A stretch of 64,000 nt of DNA, from positions 7,272,921 through 7,336,920 of the forward strand of contig NZ_CP108093.1 in the NCBI RefSeq assembly GCF_036188265.1, in the 5' to 3' direction. A program made the translations under genes and the position numbers. How positions within the stretch are numbered: position 1 is the first letter of the stretch; each line of letters begins with the position of its first letter. Under the pieces are notes generated by a model. It ran no database searches, was not told where the DNA came from, and saw only the letters and a list, made by a program, of their open reading frames with translations. Of this stretch, positions 25,058 to 34,265 are shown piece after piece. This DNA comes from Streptomyces sp. NBC_00247 (GTDB lineage Bacteria; Actinomycetota; Actinomycetes; Streptomycetales; Streptomycetaceae).

Positions 25058-25558
25058 GTGCCGACCTGGCCGGAACGCAAGGACATCGGGGACCGACACG
25101 AGAGCCGGGTCATGCAGGCTCTGCAGGCCCGCGGATGGACGGTGCAGCCCTGCGGCCAGGGCATCTACCCCGCCCCGATCCAGGACGCGCTGCGCCGCAC
25201 CCGCTCCACTCTGCGGCAGTTCCCCGACCTCATCGCCGCCCGCGGAGCCGACCTCGTCACCATCGACGCCAAGGAGCGCATGCCCAGCACCTGCAGCGAC
25301 CGCTACGCGATCAGCACCGCCACCGTGAACGCCGGCCTGCTCTTCACCGCCGCCCACGCCCCCACACCGCTCTACTACGTCCTGGGCGACATGAACGTCC
25401 TCACGCCCGCAGAAGTCCTCCACTACACCGCGCACGCCCTGCGACACCGGAGCGGTGCCTACTATCTCGTCAGCAGCCACCAAGCCCACGCATTCGACGA
25501 CGTCTTCGGCCCGAAGGCATCGCGCGTGGCCCGAGCTGCCGACACGCGGCGCTGGTAA
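25058..25558 (+). CDS. PD-(D/E)XK nuclease-like protein
   Basis: The 166-residue product starts at GTG 25058 after GGGAGAG. The sequence GDRHESRVMQALQARGWTVQ then FPDLIAARGADLVTIDAKER has the order of a PD-(D/E)XK fold: helix with a conserved Glu, then P-D, then D-x-K on the next strand (FPDL...IDAK). Such domains occur in restriction enzymes, Holliday-junction resolvases and telomere- or replication-associated nucleases. It is divergent from the zinc-finger/helicase pair, so the three may form one DNA-end processing module; that is inference. A frameshifted ligase remnant begins right after its stop. Confidence 0.7.
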   Translation: MPTWPERKDIGDRHESRVMQALQARGWTVQPCGQGIYPAPIQDALRRTRSTLRQFPDLIAARGADLVTIDAKERMPSTCSDRYAISTATVNAGLLFTAAHAPTPLYYVLGDMNVLTPAEVLHYTAHALRHRSGAYYLVSSHQAHAFDDVFGPKASRVARAADTRRW

Positions 25559-25559
25559 C

Positions 25560-26056
25560 GGACGACCCGACTGGAACGACTGGCTCTCCCACCTCGACCA
25601 GATCTACACCACCGTCCGTGTCCGCCGGATCCTGGAGACCCGGGGCTCCGGACGGCCCCCGTACCAACACATCCCCGCGGTACCGGCCCTGTGGACCGGA
25701 CAGACCTACCGCGCCCTTCGCGCACGGCGGCCTGGGAACTCCTCCGGCACCACACACCCGAAGAGACCGACACGGCACAACGGACGTCGCCCACGGCCGG
25801 ACTGGCCACCCGCCTGGGCGGACACACCGTCCGCGACCTGGCCCGCCACCTGCTCGCACTCGCACGGAAGGGCCTGCAGGCCCGTATCCACGACGGACTC
25901 GAACAACCCGGAGCACTCACCTTCCTCGACCCGCTCGACGAGATCCTGGACACCAACGAGACATTCGCCGAACAGGCCGCACGCCACTGGCGAACGACCT
26001 ACCGCAGCGACCCCGCCCGCTACATCAAGGCTCACCGGGCCCCGCCCGCCACGTGA
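25560..26056 (+). pseudogene. Glutamate-cysteine ligase (GCS2-type), 3' fragment with frameshift
   Basis: One frame reads DWNDWLSHLDQIYTTVRVRR then ILETRGSG and IPAVPALWTGQTYRAL, matching the HLSTLFPEVRLKR-IE-RGAD and PALWVGLLYD segments of plant-type glutamate-cysteine ligases. Near 25715 the similarity moves to another frame: TAAWELLRHHTPEE, LGGHTVRDLARHLLALARKG, then TFLDPLDEILDTNETFAEQA. The N-terminal two thirds of the enzyme are absent. The gene is therefore both 5'-truncated and frameshifted and cannot make an active enzyme. Confidence 0.75.
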
Positions 26057-26358
26057 AGCAGAGCAGCGGACCGCGGGCCGGAGCGGCTGAAGTGCCCCTG
26101 ACCGACCGAAGGGCCTTTGCCCCGGCCCCCGCACCGTGACGGTGCAGGGGCGGGTGCCGTTACGGTAACGGGCGCGTCATCACGACCTGACCGTCGATCG
26201 TTCGAAATCGGCGGCCGGGAAGCGTGCACGGCCGCACGGCCTGTCGTGGGGGTGACGCGCGGAGCCTGTGATCGTTTAAGGGGCGCTGCGGCGAATGGTC
26301 GCAGCGCTCCTTCTCGCTGCCCGGTCGGTGCAGCGGGTATCGAAAGGCGTGGTGGACG

Positions 26359-26838
26359 ATGGCCAACCGAAAGAAGTCCCTGGTCGCGGTAGCGGTTGCC
26401 GTGGGGGTCTGTGCCGGTGTTCTCATCGGCAGCCCGGCTGGTGCGCAGGACCGGAAAGTCTCCTTCCTCAACAAGCTCACGTCGGAGTTTCTCGGAACTG
26501 ACGACTATGAGCACTTGGTCGCCGGCCAGGACGGGTCCGTCGGGTGGGTACTGAAGACGCCGCCGGGGGCGGCAGCCGGGGTGTACCAGATCGAGTTCAA
26601 CGGTTCCGCCGCGTGTCTCAAGGCGGAGGCTGCGGACGACGTCCGCCTGGCGCCCTGTGCGGCCAACCCCGGCAAGCCGCAGAGGTGGAAGGTGAACCTC
26701 ACGCCGGGCAGCTACGACACGATCGAGAGCAGGATGTACCCGGGGCAGGTACTCACCAACGTCGATGGCTCCGTGGTGCTCCGGCCAATCGTGGCGGAGG
26801 AAGACGGGCAGAAGTGGACTGCCGTCCAACAGGCCTGA
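26359..26838 (+). CDS. Secreted beta-trefoil-like protein
   Basis: The 159-residue product has a signal peptide (MANRKKSLVAVAVAVGVCAG, cleavage near GAQD) and a mature domain with repeated strand pattern and two Cys (SAACLKAEAADDVRLAPCAA, then NPGKPQRWKVNL), reminiscent of ricin-B/RICIN-type trefoils in which Q-x-W motifs recur. A paralogue with the same PPGAAAGVYQI and CAANPGKPQRWKV segments is at 40365-40853. Role unknown; ligand binding outside the cell is likely. Confidence 0.75.
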   Translation: MANRKKSLVAVAVAVGVCAGVLIGSPAGAQDRKVSFLNKLTSEFLGTDDYEHLVAGQDGSVGWVLKTPPGAAAGVYQIEFNGSAACLKAEAADDVRLAPCAANPGKPQRWKVNLTPGSYDTIESRMYPGQVLTNVDGSVVLRPIVAEEDGQKWTAVQQA

Positions 26839-27506
26839 TCCGACGGATGCGAGAAGACCTGTCCCCGGGCTGCCAGGCGATGGAGGCTCCCGGCGACTGG
26901 GGCGCGGGCCGGGGCGCGCAACAGACGATGGCCAAAGGCCGTGGGTTCGAGTTTTCTGAAGTGGGCTCGAAGCCGAACTCGCGGGTAAAGCGTGGGTGAC
27001 GGTAGCTGGCCGGGCCGGGGTTCGTCCGTGCCCGCCCAACCGAGGGGTGCGCAGGGCCGGGCGGCGGGTGCGATGAAGTGCGGAGGCGGAAACGGTCGGT
27101 CTCGGGCTTTCCTGTAATCAGACGAGGCCAGGAGGCGCGTAGGTGATGCCGCGGTCTGGGGTGGGTGTCGCGGGCGAGGGCCACGACCTTCCAGATTGCG
27201 GCGGGAAGGCCAGCCCGGGGCCGTCGCATGCCTTGCCTGGGGAAGCCGCGGGCGCCTCGCTCACGTTCGGTGATTGAGCGGCCCGCGGTGCAGACGGTGC
27301 CCCGGGACAGACCTGCCGGAGTTGACCCACCTCGTCGGCGCTTCGATGCCCTGGTCGTTGACCTGTCACGCGTACGGGCGGTCCTGCGGCTGTGCGGCAC
27401 CCTGAGCCTGGAGACTTCGGGTATGTCGAACTTCCCGAGCGGAAACTTCCCGGGCGGCGACCTTCGGGTTTGATTACTCAGAGCATTAGCGATATGACGT
27501 AGAGTC
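26839..27506. other. No gene recognised
   Basis: About 670 bp without a convincing gene. A direct repeat of CTTCCCG-GCGGAAACTTCC type lies near 27440, just upstream of the CAP-domain gene. Confidence 0.4.
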
Positions 27507-28049
27507 ATGATCTCGACTCGCTTTGCGCGACATATCGCCCTGGCCACGACGTTCACCGCTGCCGCCCTGATGAGCACGGCTCCCGCGTCGGCGGAAACAA
27601 CGGCACAGGAGAAGAGCCTGACCCTCACCACGGTGAATGACTATCGCGCCAAGTACCAGGCGCGGCCTCTCACCTGGAGCGACGAACTCACTCCGGCCAC
27701 GGAGCAGCACGCGAAGGACTGCAAGTTCAAGCACTCGAACGCCAGCAACGGCTACGGCGAGACCCTTCACGCAGAGACAGCGACAGACAACCAGACCGCC
27801 ATCAAAAGTGCCTTCCGTACCTGGATGGCCGAGTCGGACCGGTACAACTACGGCAACCCCGGCTTCAGTGCGCAGACAGGAAACTTCACACAGGTGGTGT
27901 GGCAGAGCACCACGCAGATCAGCCTCGCCGTCGCCCAGTGTCCGGCCGGCAGCATCCTTCCCGAAGCCTCCACCTACGTCGTGGCACGCTACACCCCGGC
28001 AGGCAACCAGTTGCACAAGTTCCCCTACAACGTCGGCCGGCCTCGCTGA
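27507..28049 (+). CDS. Secreted CAP-superfamily protein
   Basis: The 180-residue product has a signal peptide (cleavage near APASA) and a CAP (SCP/PR-1) domain: LTTVNDYRAKYQARPLTWSD, then CKFKHSNASNGYGETLH (the H...G-Y-G-E-x-L signature, giving the paired His and Glu) and the G-N-F-T-Q-V-V-W signature in AQTGNFTQVVWQSTTQISLA, followed by VVARYTPAGN. It is closest in layout to GAPR-1-like CAP proteins. CAP proteins are secreted and bind lipids or other ligands; enzymatic activity is unproven. Confidence 0.9.
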   Translation: MISTRFARHIALATTFTAAALMSTAPASAETTAQEKSLTLTTVNDYRAKYQARPLTWSDELTPATEQHAKDCKFKHSNASNGYGETLHAETATDNQTAIKSAFRTWMAESDRYNYGNPGFSAQTGNFTQVVWQSTTQISLAVAQCPAGSILPEASTYVVARYTPAGNQLHKFPYNVGRPR

Positions 28050-28111
28050 GGGCTGAGCGAACCCGCAACATCCACACCGCCCACCGAGCCCCGCTCGGCG
28101 GGCGGTACAGC

Positions 28112-29039
28112 TCAGGGCCAGGAGTGGTCTCCTGGTTTCTGCTCGGCCCCTTGCCTCGGTGGCGGTCCCGCGTTGCGGAGGCTGTGTTCGATAAGGCCGG
28201 GCTGGTCGATGGTGCCGGTGTAGCGCAGGGCAGCGACGGAGAGTCCGAAGAGGTCGCAGATGCGGCGGGGCTCGCCGCAGGTGGCCTCGGCTTCGTGGAG
28301 GAGGCGGTCCTCGCGGAGCCGGCTGGTGGGCATGCCGAGGACGTCGTTGATCCAGACGTGGCTGACGAGCTCGACACCGCAGCCGGTGGTCTGGGAGAGG
28401 AACAGGTGGGGGTTGGCGGTGCGGGGCCAGCGGCGGTTGCGGTAGTCCAGGTACGCCGCCAGGCGAATACGCACCGGGTCGGCGAGCAGGACGGTCCGGC
28501 CGGGCAGGAACAGCCGCCCGTCGCGCAGGTCGGTGGTCTTCAGCCTGCACAGTTGCCCGGAGCTGAGCGCGTGGAAGACGGCCAGGGCCGCCAAGGCGGC
28601 CCGCGGCACGTGCTGTTCGCCGAGGTTTTCACGGAGGGCGTCGACCTCGAAGGGCAGGGGGCTGGTGGGGGTCGGCGTGCCGCAGAAGATCCGGGCGGTG
28701 GGGTCGGTGAAGATGATCCGCCGGTTCTTCAGTGGCCACAGGATGTGCCGCAGGCCCTGGAGCATGTCGACGCGCGGGGTTCCGCTGTCCGGCAGGATGG
28801 CGAGGACGTCGTCACGGGTAATGGACCGCAGCGAGTCCTTGCCCTGTGCCGCCCATGCCCGCAGGGCGGGCAGCGCGTTCGTCACCATCCGCTGAATCCA
28901 CCGGTGCGGTCGCGCCTTGACGCGCGGCGCGGTGGTGCTGCCGGACAGTCTCAGTTCGAACCAGATGGTGAGTACGCCAAGGGCGCCGCCCGGGACGCGG
29001 GCGGGGAGTGAGGTCCGGTGTGCCCATCACGGTCCGCTG
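28112..29039 (-). pseudogene. Site-specific integrase (tyrosine-recombinase type), 5'-truncated
   Basis: The frame from 28888 reads NALPALRAWAAQGKDSLRSI then ALAALAVFHALSSGQLCRLK and DPVRIRLAAYLDYRNRRWPR, then TANPHLFLSQT, a pattern I know from Streptomyces integrases of linear elements. Coding similarity extends upstream of that ATG without a start codon (LTIWFELRLSGSTTAPRVKA) and stops at a TGA near 29041, about 30 bp from the ISAzo13 element. The 5' half is therefore lost. The usual catalytic Arg position reads GQLCRL and no clear terminal Tyr motif is seen, so activity is unlikely. Confidence 0.6.
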
Positions 29040-29068
29040 TACCGGTGCCCCCGGTTTGGTCGGTCTGC

Positions 29069-30768
29069 TAAGGGATTGCAGATCATCAAGGTGTTGCTTC
29101 CCGACCTGGGGCTCGTTGGTCTGGTATGCGCATCCCGGACGAGACCCGTGACCAACTCTTCGCAAAGTTCGCGGTGTTGTTCCCACATCTGGACGAGCGG
29201 CAGCGACGGCTGCTGATAGGAACCGAGGCCCGGCTGCTGGGGCATGGTGGCATCCGCGCTGTCGCCCGGGCGGCCCAGGTCAGCGAGACGACGGTCCGCA
29301 ACGGCGTGTTCGAGCTGGAATCCGGAGAGGAGCCGTTGGGGCGGGTCCGGCGTCCCGGCGGAGGACGCAAACGGGTCGCCGATCTGGATCCGGGGCTGCG
29401 GCCGGCACTACTGGCGCTGGTCGAGCCCGAGGAGAGAGGCGACCCGATGTCGCCGCTGCGGTGGACGGTGAAATCGACCCGTACGCTCGCTGCGGAGCTG
29501 GCCCGGGCCGGGCACCGGATCAGCGCCGATACCGTGGGCGACCTGCTGCGGCAGGAAGGCTTCAGTCTTCAGGCCAACGCGAAGAAGCTCGAGGGCAGTC
29601 AGCATCCGGACCGGGACGCCCAGTTCCGCTACCTCAACGAGCAGGCCCGCAACTACCGGGACGCCGGCCAGCCGGTCATCAGCGTGGACACCAAGAAGAA
29701 GGAGCTCGTCGGCGTCTTCAAGAACAGCGGCCGCCAGTGGCGTCCTACCGGCGAGCCTGTCCCGGTCAGCGTCCACGACTTCGCCGACCCGCAGCTGGGC
29801 AAAGCCGTCCCCTACGGGATCTACGATCTGACCGCGAACACCGGCTGGGTCAACGTCGGCACCGATCACGACACCGCCGCGTTCGCAGTGGAATCGATCC
29901 GCCGCTGGTGGCACGGCCAGGGCCAGGCTGCCTACCCGCGGGCGACACGGCTGCTGATCACCGCCGACGCCGGCGGATCCAACGGCTACCGCACCCGGTC
30001 CTGGAAGCTCGAGCTGGCCCAACTCGCAGCTGAAACCGGGCTGACGATCACCGTGTGTCACCTACCACCAGGCACATCGAAGTGGAACAAGATCGAGCAC
30101 CGGCTCTTCTCGCACATCACCATGAACTGGAACGGCCGCCCGCTGACCAGTCACGAAGTCATCGTGCAGTCGATCGCCGCGACCACCACCCGCACCGGAC
30201 TGCGCGTGAGAGCCGAACTCGACACCAACACCTACCCGACCGGAGTCCGCATCAAAGACGCGGCAATGGCCGCCCTACCGCTGACCCGGCACGCGTTCCA
30301 GGGCGCCTGGAACTACGCACTGCACCCCCAACCATCACCGGGAATCCCGGCGGCCCGGGCCCCGAAGACGCCGGACCCGGAGTGGGACCAGGCCCTGCTC
30401 TCCGATTCAGCACTGACCGGGATGACCCGCCAGCAACTGAACGACCTCACCGAGACCCTGGCCCCGGACGGGGATACCCGGCGCGGTCGGCCGCCTCGGC
30501 TGGCCTTCGCCGACCAGGTCCTGGCCACCGTGCTCCACCTGCGGGACGCCCTGGCCGCAGAACCCCTCGCCGTGCTGTTCGGCACCAGCCGCACCGCGAT
30601 GCACCGCACCCTCCTGAAGAACCGGCGACTGCTCGAGGCACACGGCATCACCATCCCACCGGCGACAACCCCACCCACGGCCCTCGCCGCCCTTCAGGAC
30701 CGGGTCCAGGCACAGACCAGCGAGGACAACAAGATCAAGACGACGTGTTAATGATCTGCAAGCCCTAA
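29069..30768 (+). mobile_element. ISAzo13-family insertion sequence
   Basis: Terminal inverted repeats are TAAGGGATTGCAGATCAT at the left (29069) and the complement of TTAGGGCTTGCAGATCAT at the right (ending 30768). The element carries one transposase gene. Its right end directly abuts the IS5-family element. A target duplication cannot be defined because the right flank is another element. Confidence 0.8.
29126..30751 (+). CDS. ISAzo13-family transposase
   Basis: The 541-residue product is full length. It has an N-terminal HTH region (GTEARLLGHGGIRAVARAAQ), then the family core LEGSQHPDRDAQFRYLNEQA, VISVDTKKKELVGVFKNSGR and TADAGGSNGYRTRSWKLELA, which supply the first two catalytic Asp residues (VISVDT, TADAGG), and CHLPPGTSKWNKIEHRLFSH with the catalytic Glu. 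It appears intact, so the element may be active. Confidence 0.92.
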   Translation: MRIPDETRDQLFAKFAVLFPHLDERQRRLLIGTEARLLGHGGIRAVARAAQVSETTVRNGVFELESGEEPLGRVRRPGGGRKRVADLDPGLRPALLALVEPEERGDPMSPLRWTVKSTRTLAAELARAGHRISADTVGDLLRQEGFSLQANAKKLEGSQHPDRDAQFRYLNEQARNYRDAGQPVISVDTKKKELVGVFKNSGRQWRPTGEPVPVSVHDFADPQLGKAVPYGIYDLTANTGWVNVGTDHDTAAFAVESIRRWWHGQGQAAYPRATRLLITADAGGSNGYRTRSWKLELAQLAAETGLTITVCHLPPGTSKWNKIEHRLFSHITMNWNGRPLTSHEVIVQSIAATTTRTGLRVRAELDTNTYPTGVRIKDAAMAALPLTRHAFQGAWNYALHPQPSPGIPAARAPKTPDPEWDQALLSDSALTGMTRQQLNDLTETLAPDGDTRRGRPPRLAFADQVLATVLHLRDALAAEPLAVLFGTSRTAMHRTLLKNRRLLEAHGITIPPATTPPTALAALQDRVQAQTSEDNKIKTTC

Positions 30769-31666
30769 GAGCTCGTAACACGATCTTGTTGATGTTGGCT
30801 GGTGGGGCGTAACCGGTGTGACGATTCGGCTGTTCGTGAGGATGTGAGTACCCGACCGTGGATCGTGGACGATGAGTTGTGGGTTCTGATCGAGCCGTTG
30901 CTGCCGCCGTGGCCGGAGCGGTCTCCGGGGCCGAGGCCGGTGTCGGATCGACTCTGCCTCCAGGGCATCCTGTTCGTCCTCTACAACGACATATCCTGGC
31001 AACTCCTGCCCCTGGAACTCCGGTTCGGCTCGGGGCAGACCTGCTGGCGTCGGCTGGACCGGTGGCAGAAGGCAGGAGTCTTCGACCAGTTGCATCGGGT
31101 CCTGCTTGCGGAGCTGAACGCGGCCGGCGAACTCGACTGGTCACGTGCGTGTGTGGACGGTTCCCACATCCGCGCGAAAAAGGGGCGCCGACACCGGTCC
31201 GTCGCCGGTCGACCGGCGGAAGACGGGCAGCAAGCACCACCTGATCTGCGACGGACGCGGCACCCCGCTCAAGGTCATCACGACCGCAGCCAACGTCAAC
31301 GACGTCACCCAGACCCTGGCCCTGGTCGACGGCATCCCACCCGTCGCAGGCCGACCCGGCCGGCCCCGCCGACGGCCAGAGGCCCTGCTCGGCGACAAAG
31401 GGTACGACTCCAACGCTCACCGCGACGAGCTCCGTCGCCGACGAATCTTGCCCGTCATCTCTCGCAAGGGATCACCGAACATCAAGGGCATCGGCAAGCT
31501 GCGATACGTCGTCGAGCAGACCTTCGCCCTGCTCCACCACTTCAAACGACTCGCCGTCCGCTGGGAACGCCGCACCGAACTCCACGACGCCTTCGTCTCC
31601 CTCGCCTGCAGCCTCATCTGCTACCGACGCCTCAAGAAGACCCGACCATGATCGTGTTACGAGCTC
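30769..31666 (+). mobile_element. IS5-family insertion sequence with TAA target duplication
   Basis: An 898-bp element bounded by perfect 17-bp inverted repeats GAGCTCGTAACACGATC, flanked by TAA on both sides (30766-30768 and 31667-31669), which fits the TNA target duplication of IS5/IS427 elements. It sits at the junction between the ISAzo13 element and the MITE. Confidence 0.88.
30844..31651 (+). CDS. IS5-family transposase in two frames
   Basis: The first frame (GTG 30844) reads DDELWVLIEPLLPPWPERSP, then ILFVLYNDISWQLLPLE and CVDGSHIRAKKG. The second frame then reads GADTGPSPVDRRKTGSKHHL, LLGDKGYDSNAHRDELRRRR and YVVEQTFALLHHFKRLAVRW. The switch falls at AAAAAGGGG (31177-31185) and requires a +1 (or -2) shift. 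IS427-group elements use programmed frameshifting, but the usual shift is -1, so this may be programmed or a one- or two-base mutation. Catalytic D, D, E are in CVDGS, LLGDKGYD and VEQTF. Confidence 0.85.
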
Positions 31667-31668
31667 TA

Positions 31669-31830
31669 AGGGCTGTCCCGCAATTCGTGGTGGATCAGTG
31701 CGCGGCGTCAGATGCGGTGCATCGCAAGGCGGAGGGGCGTCCGCATACTGGATGTATGTGGACGTTCCGACAACGCGGCGAGGTGCCGTAGCTGTCGTCG
31801 CGCACCCGCCAGGAATTGCGGGACAGCCCT
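31669..31830. mobile_element. 162-bp MITE with TA target duplication
   Basis: Ends are inverted copies of AGGGCTGTCCCGCAATTC, flanked by TA on each side (31667-31668 and 31831-31832). There is no gene inside. The right-hand TA lies within the TAA that would be the natural stop codon of the minus-strand cold-shock gene, so the element inserted exactly at that gene's 3' end. Confidence 0.8.
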
Positions 31831-32032
31831 TAGGAGAGCTGAACGCTTTCGACGACCGGGCCCTTCACTCCGTTGTGGCCTGGTACTCGACCGTCTGGCC
31901 TTCTTCCAGGTGATCCAAGTTGATGTTGTCGAACGAGGAGTGGTCGAACCAGACGTCCGCGCCGCCATCGTCCGGCGTGATGTAGCCGAAGCCCTTCTCG
32001 GGGTGGTACGACTTCACTTTCCCTGACGCCAT
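31830..32032 (-). pseudogene. Cold-shock domain protein, frameshifted near its end
   Basis: From ATG 32032 the frame reads MASGKVKSYHPEKGFGYITP then DDGGADVWFDHSSFDNINLD and EEGQTVEYQATTE before a stop at 31865. In the neighbouring frame the expected C-terminus continues (HNGVKGPVVESVQLS, stop at 31830-31832), so one base is missing near 31879. The RNA-binding motifs (KGFGYI and VWFDHSS, a variant of VFVH) precede the shift, so a 55-residue protein could still be made. It is one of four CspA-like genes in the window. Confidence 0.7.
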
Positions 32033-32930
32033 GAGACTGTTCCCTTCTCGGATGATTGGATTCGCCCGGCCGCCCCTGCCGGGCGGCGGAAGCGTCCCGC
32101 TTCGGGTGACCTTCGGGCCGGGCGCCTCCGCGACGGCGTCTTCTCCAACAACCGGCCCCCGGGCTCCGGCACCCTCGCCCCGGGGGTAGGTGCCCCGATT
32201 GCGGCAGGTTGGGTGGGGTGGGGGCCTGTTGGTGGTCCGGGCGCCGAGGCGTGCGGGGCTGGTCGTGGCTGCGGTGAGTTGGTGCCGGAGTCAGGTTCTG
32301 GCAAGGCGTCGCGCAGGCCGGTGTGTGGACGGCATGGAGGGCATCCTCGATGCTGGTGCGGGCCGCGTAGCGCTGTCGGCCAGCCGGGCCGAACGGCACA
32401 GCTGGGCGGCCGTACGGACGGCTGGCGGATCGTGGGCCGCGCCTTGGCGCTGGGCCACTGGCGCTGCCAGGCCGCACGTGACCGCTCTGTGCTTTCACAG
32501 GGAGGCGCCTTTGCTGGACGCAGTTCCGGGGTGAGGTCCGATGCCGGAGCCGGGCGTTCGCACCGGACCGGTGCTGTCCCGGGCGGCCTGAGCAGGACTC
32601 TGCGGGTCCAACCCGTTTCGGCGGGCCGGGCCCTGGATCTCGATATGCCACGGCTCTGGGGCTGGCCCCGGTGGCACACGGGCCCAAGCGGGAGGGGCGG
32701 CAGTCTCCCGAAAGGTGCCCCAGGGCTGCTGGCGGACCGTTGTGGTGGCCGGTTCTCTCGGAGGGCGGAGCGCATTTCCGACGTGGTCGGCGATGGAGGA
32801 CAGGACGACGCAGTCCCCGGTACGCGGGCACATGTGTGCCCCGCTGTGCCCGTGTTGGGTCCGGCTTGCGGATGGGCAGTACGTCAGCGCCGGGGGCGGC
32901 GGATGCCGTTTCCGAGGGCTGGAGGGGATC
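32033..32930. other. No gene recognised
   Basis: About 900 bp between the divergent cold-shock gene and the acyltransferase-like gene. Frames are open on both strands by composition only; none has a credible start. The promoters of both flanking genes presumably lie here. Confidence 0.4.
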
Positions 32931-34166
32931 ATGGCTGAACGTCTGCTCGCTCCGCACGAGGCGGCCATCCATACGGCCGGTGTGCGGGTCGTTCTGCAGA
33001 GCACGGTCGAGGGCGCCCTGGACGAGGAGGCTCTCGCCCAGGCACTCGCCCACCTGTACGCGGGCTGTCCCTTGCTGGGAGCGCGCATCGTCCCAGACCG
33101 AGACGGTCGGGCTGTCGTCCGTACCGGGGAGGTCGGCCGCGGCCCGGTCCTGGGGCGCGGTGCGGATTTCGAAGAGGAGATCAACGCACCCCAGCTCTGG
33201 GAGGAGGACCCGCTGCTGCGGATGACCCTGCTGCGGGAGCCGGGGCGTACCCGGGTGGTGCTGACCCTGCCGCGGGCGTTCGTCGACGGAATGAGCTACC
33301 TGGACCTCCACCACCGGCTGTGGGACATCTACAGCGCACTGGCCACGGGGCACCCGCTTCCCCCGCTCCCGCAGTTCCCGGTGCTCGGGCCTTCGCTCGA
33401 CGACCTGCTCGCCGCCCGGTTCACCCCTGAAGGGCTGAGGGACTTCGTGGCCGCGCGGGCACGCCTCGACGCGCAAGAACCTCCCGCACTTGTGCCTGCA
33501 CTGGCCTCCCACGAGGGCGGCCCCGGCCCTCACCCTGCCTTCCGCCTGATCGGCATCGATACCGGTGCCGACCACAGCGCACGCCTGGCCCAGGCGGCCC
33601 GCGACGCATCGCTCACCCTCAACTCCCTGGTCTCCGGAGTCCTGCTGACCAGCCTGCACTCCCTGCTCCCGCCTGCACCGGGACCGCGGCCGGTGCTGTG
33701 CACGACCGCGGTGGACATGCGACGCCGGCTCTCCCCGCCTCTGCCCGCCGGCCTCCTGCAGTCCGCCGCCACCACGGCCACCCTGCGCCTGCGGATCGGG
33801 GAGACGGACCACCCCGCCACGGTCGGCCAGGAGGTCGCCGCACAGTTGCGGGCGGCACTGGACAGCGGGGATGCGGCACGGGAGCTTGCCGCGTTCCCGT
33901 ACATGCTCGACCAGCACCCGCCCAGCCTCGTCATCACCAACGTCGGCACCATCACCGCCCCTGCAGTGGTCGGCGGACTGCATGTCACCGGTGTGCGTCT
34001 GGCCCCGCTCGGACACGTCCCCGTGATCTTCGCCGTTGTCAGCCGCTACCAGGGCCGCTTGGCCGTCGACCTCTCCTACAGCACCGCCTGGTACACCGAC
34101 CAGCAGATCCAGAAGTTCGCCCGCCGAGTATCGGCCGGAATGGAGAACCTCTTGAGGACGGCTTAG
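32931..34166 (+). CDS. Condensation-domain/PapA-like acyltransferase with altered active site
   Basis: The 411-residue product follows GGAGGGG at 32921. It has the two-lobed pattern of condensation-domain acyltransferases such as PapA5: an N-terminal half with RVVLTLPRAFVDGMSYLDLH at the place of the HHxxxDG motif, and a C-terminal half with LNSLVSGVLLTSLHSLL, the segment CTTAVDMRRRLSPPLPAGLL and LVITNVGTITAP. The motif here reads PRAFVDG: the Asp-Gly is kept but both His are replaced (P-R), so classical acyl transfer is doubtful. No polyketide or peptide synthetase gene is next to it. It may be a non-catalytic relative or use another base. Confidence 0.8.
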   Translation: MAERLLAPHEAAIHTAGVRVVLQSTVEGALDEEALAQALAHLYAGCPLLGARIVPDRDGRAVVRTGEVGRGPVLGRGADFEEEINAPQLWEEDPLLRMTLLREPGRTRVVLTLPRAFVDGMSYLDLHHRLWDIYSALATGHPLPPLPQFPVLGPSLDDLLAARFTPEGLRDFVAARARLDAQEPPALVPALASHEGGPGPHPAFRLIGIDTGADHSARLAQAARDASLTLNSLVSGVLLTSLHSLLPPAPGPRPVLCTTAVDMRRRLSPPLPAGLLQSAATTATLRLRIGETDHPATVGQEVAAQLRAALDSGDAARELAAFPYMLDQHPPSLVITNVGTITAPAVVGGLHVTGVRLAPLGHVPVIFAVVSRYQGRLAVDLSYSTAWYTDQQIQKFARRVSAGMENLLRTA

Positions 34167-34265
34167 GCGAGGACGAGAGGGCCGTCCGGACTTCCCCCGT
34201 CATGGCCGCCGGCCCCCACCGCACAGGTGAGCAAGGGAAAGGGGCGACCGGTCGGCAGGGTTCTT

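Noticed and set aside
31830..34016. 728-codon minus-strand frame across the acyltransferase-like gene
   Set aside because: Only its last residues are meaningful, as the out-of-frame end of the cold-shock gene; the rest is a shadow.
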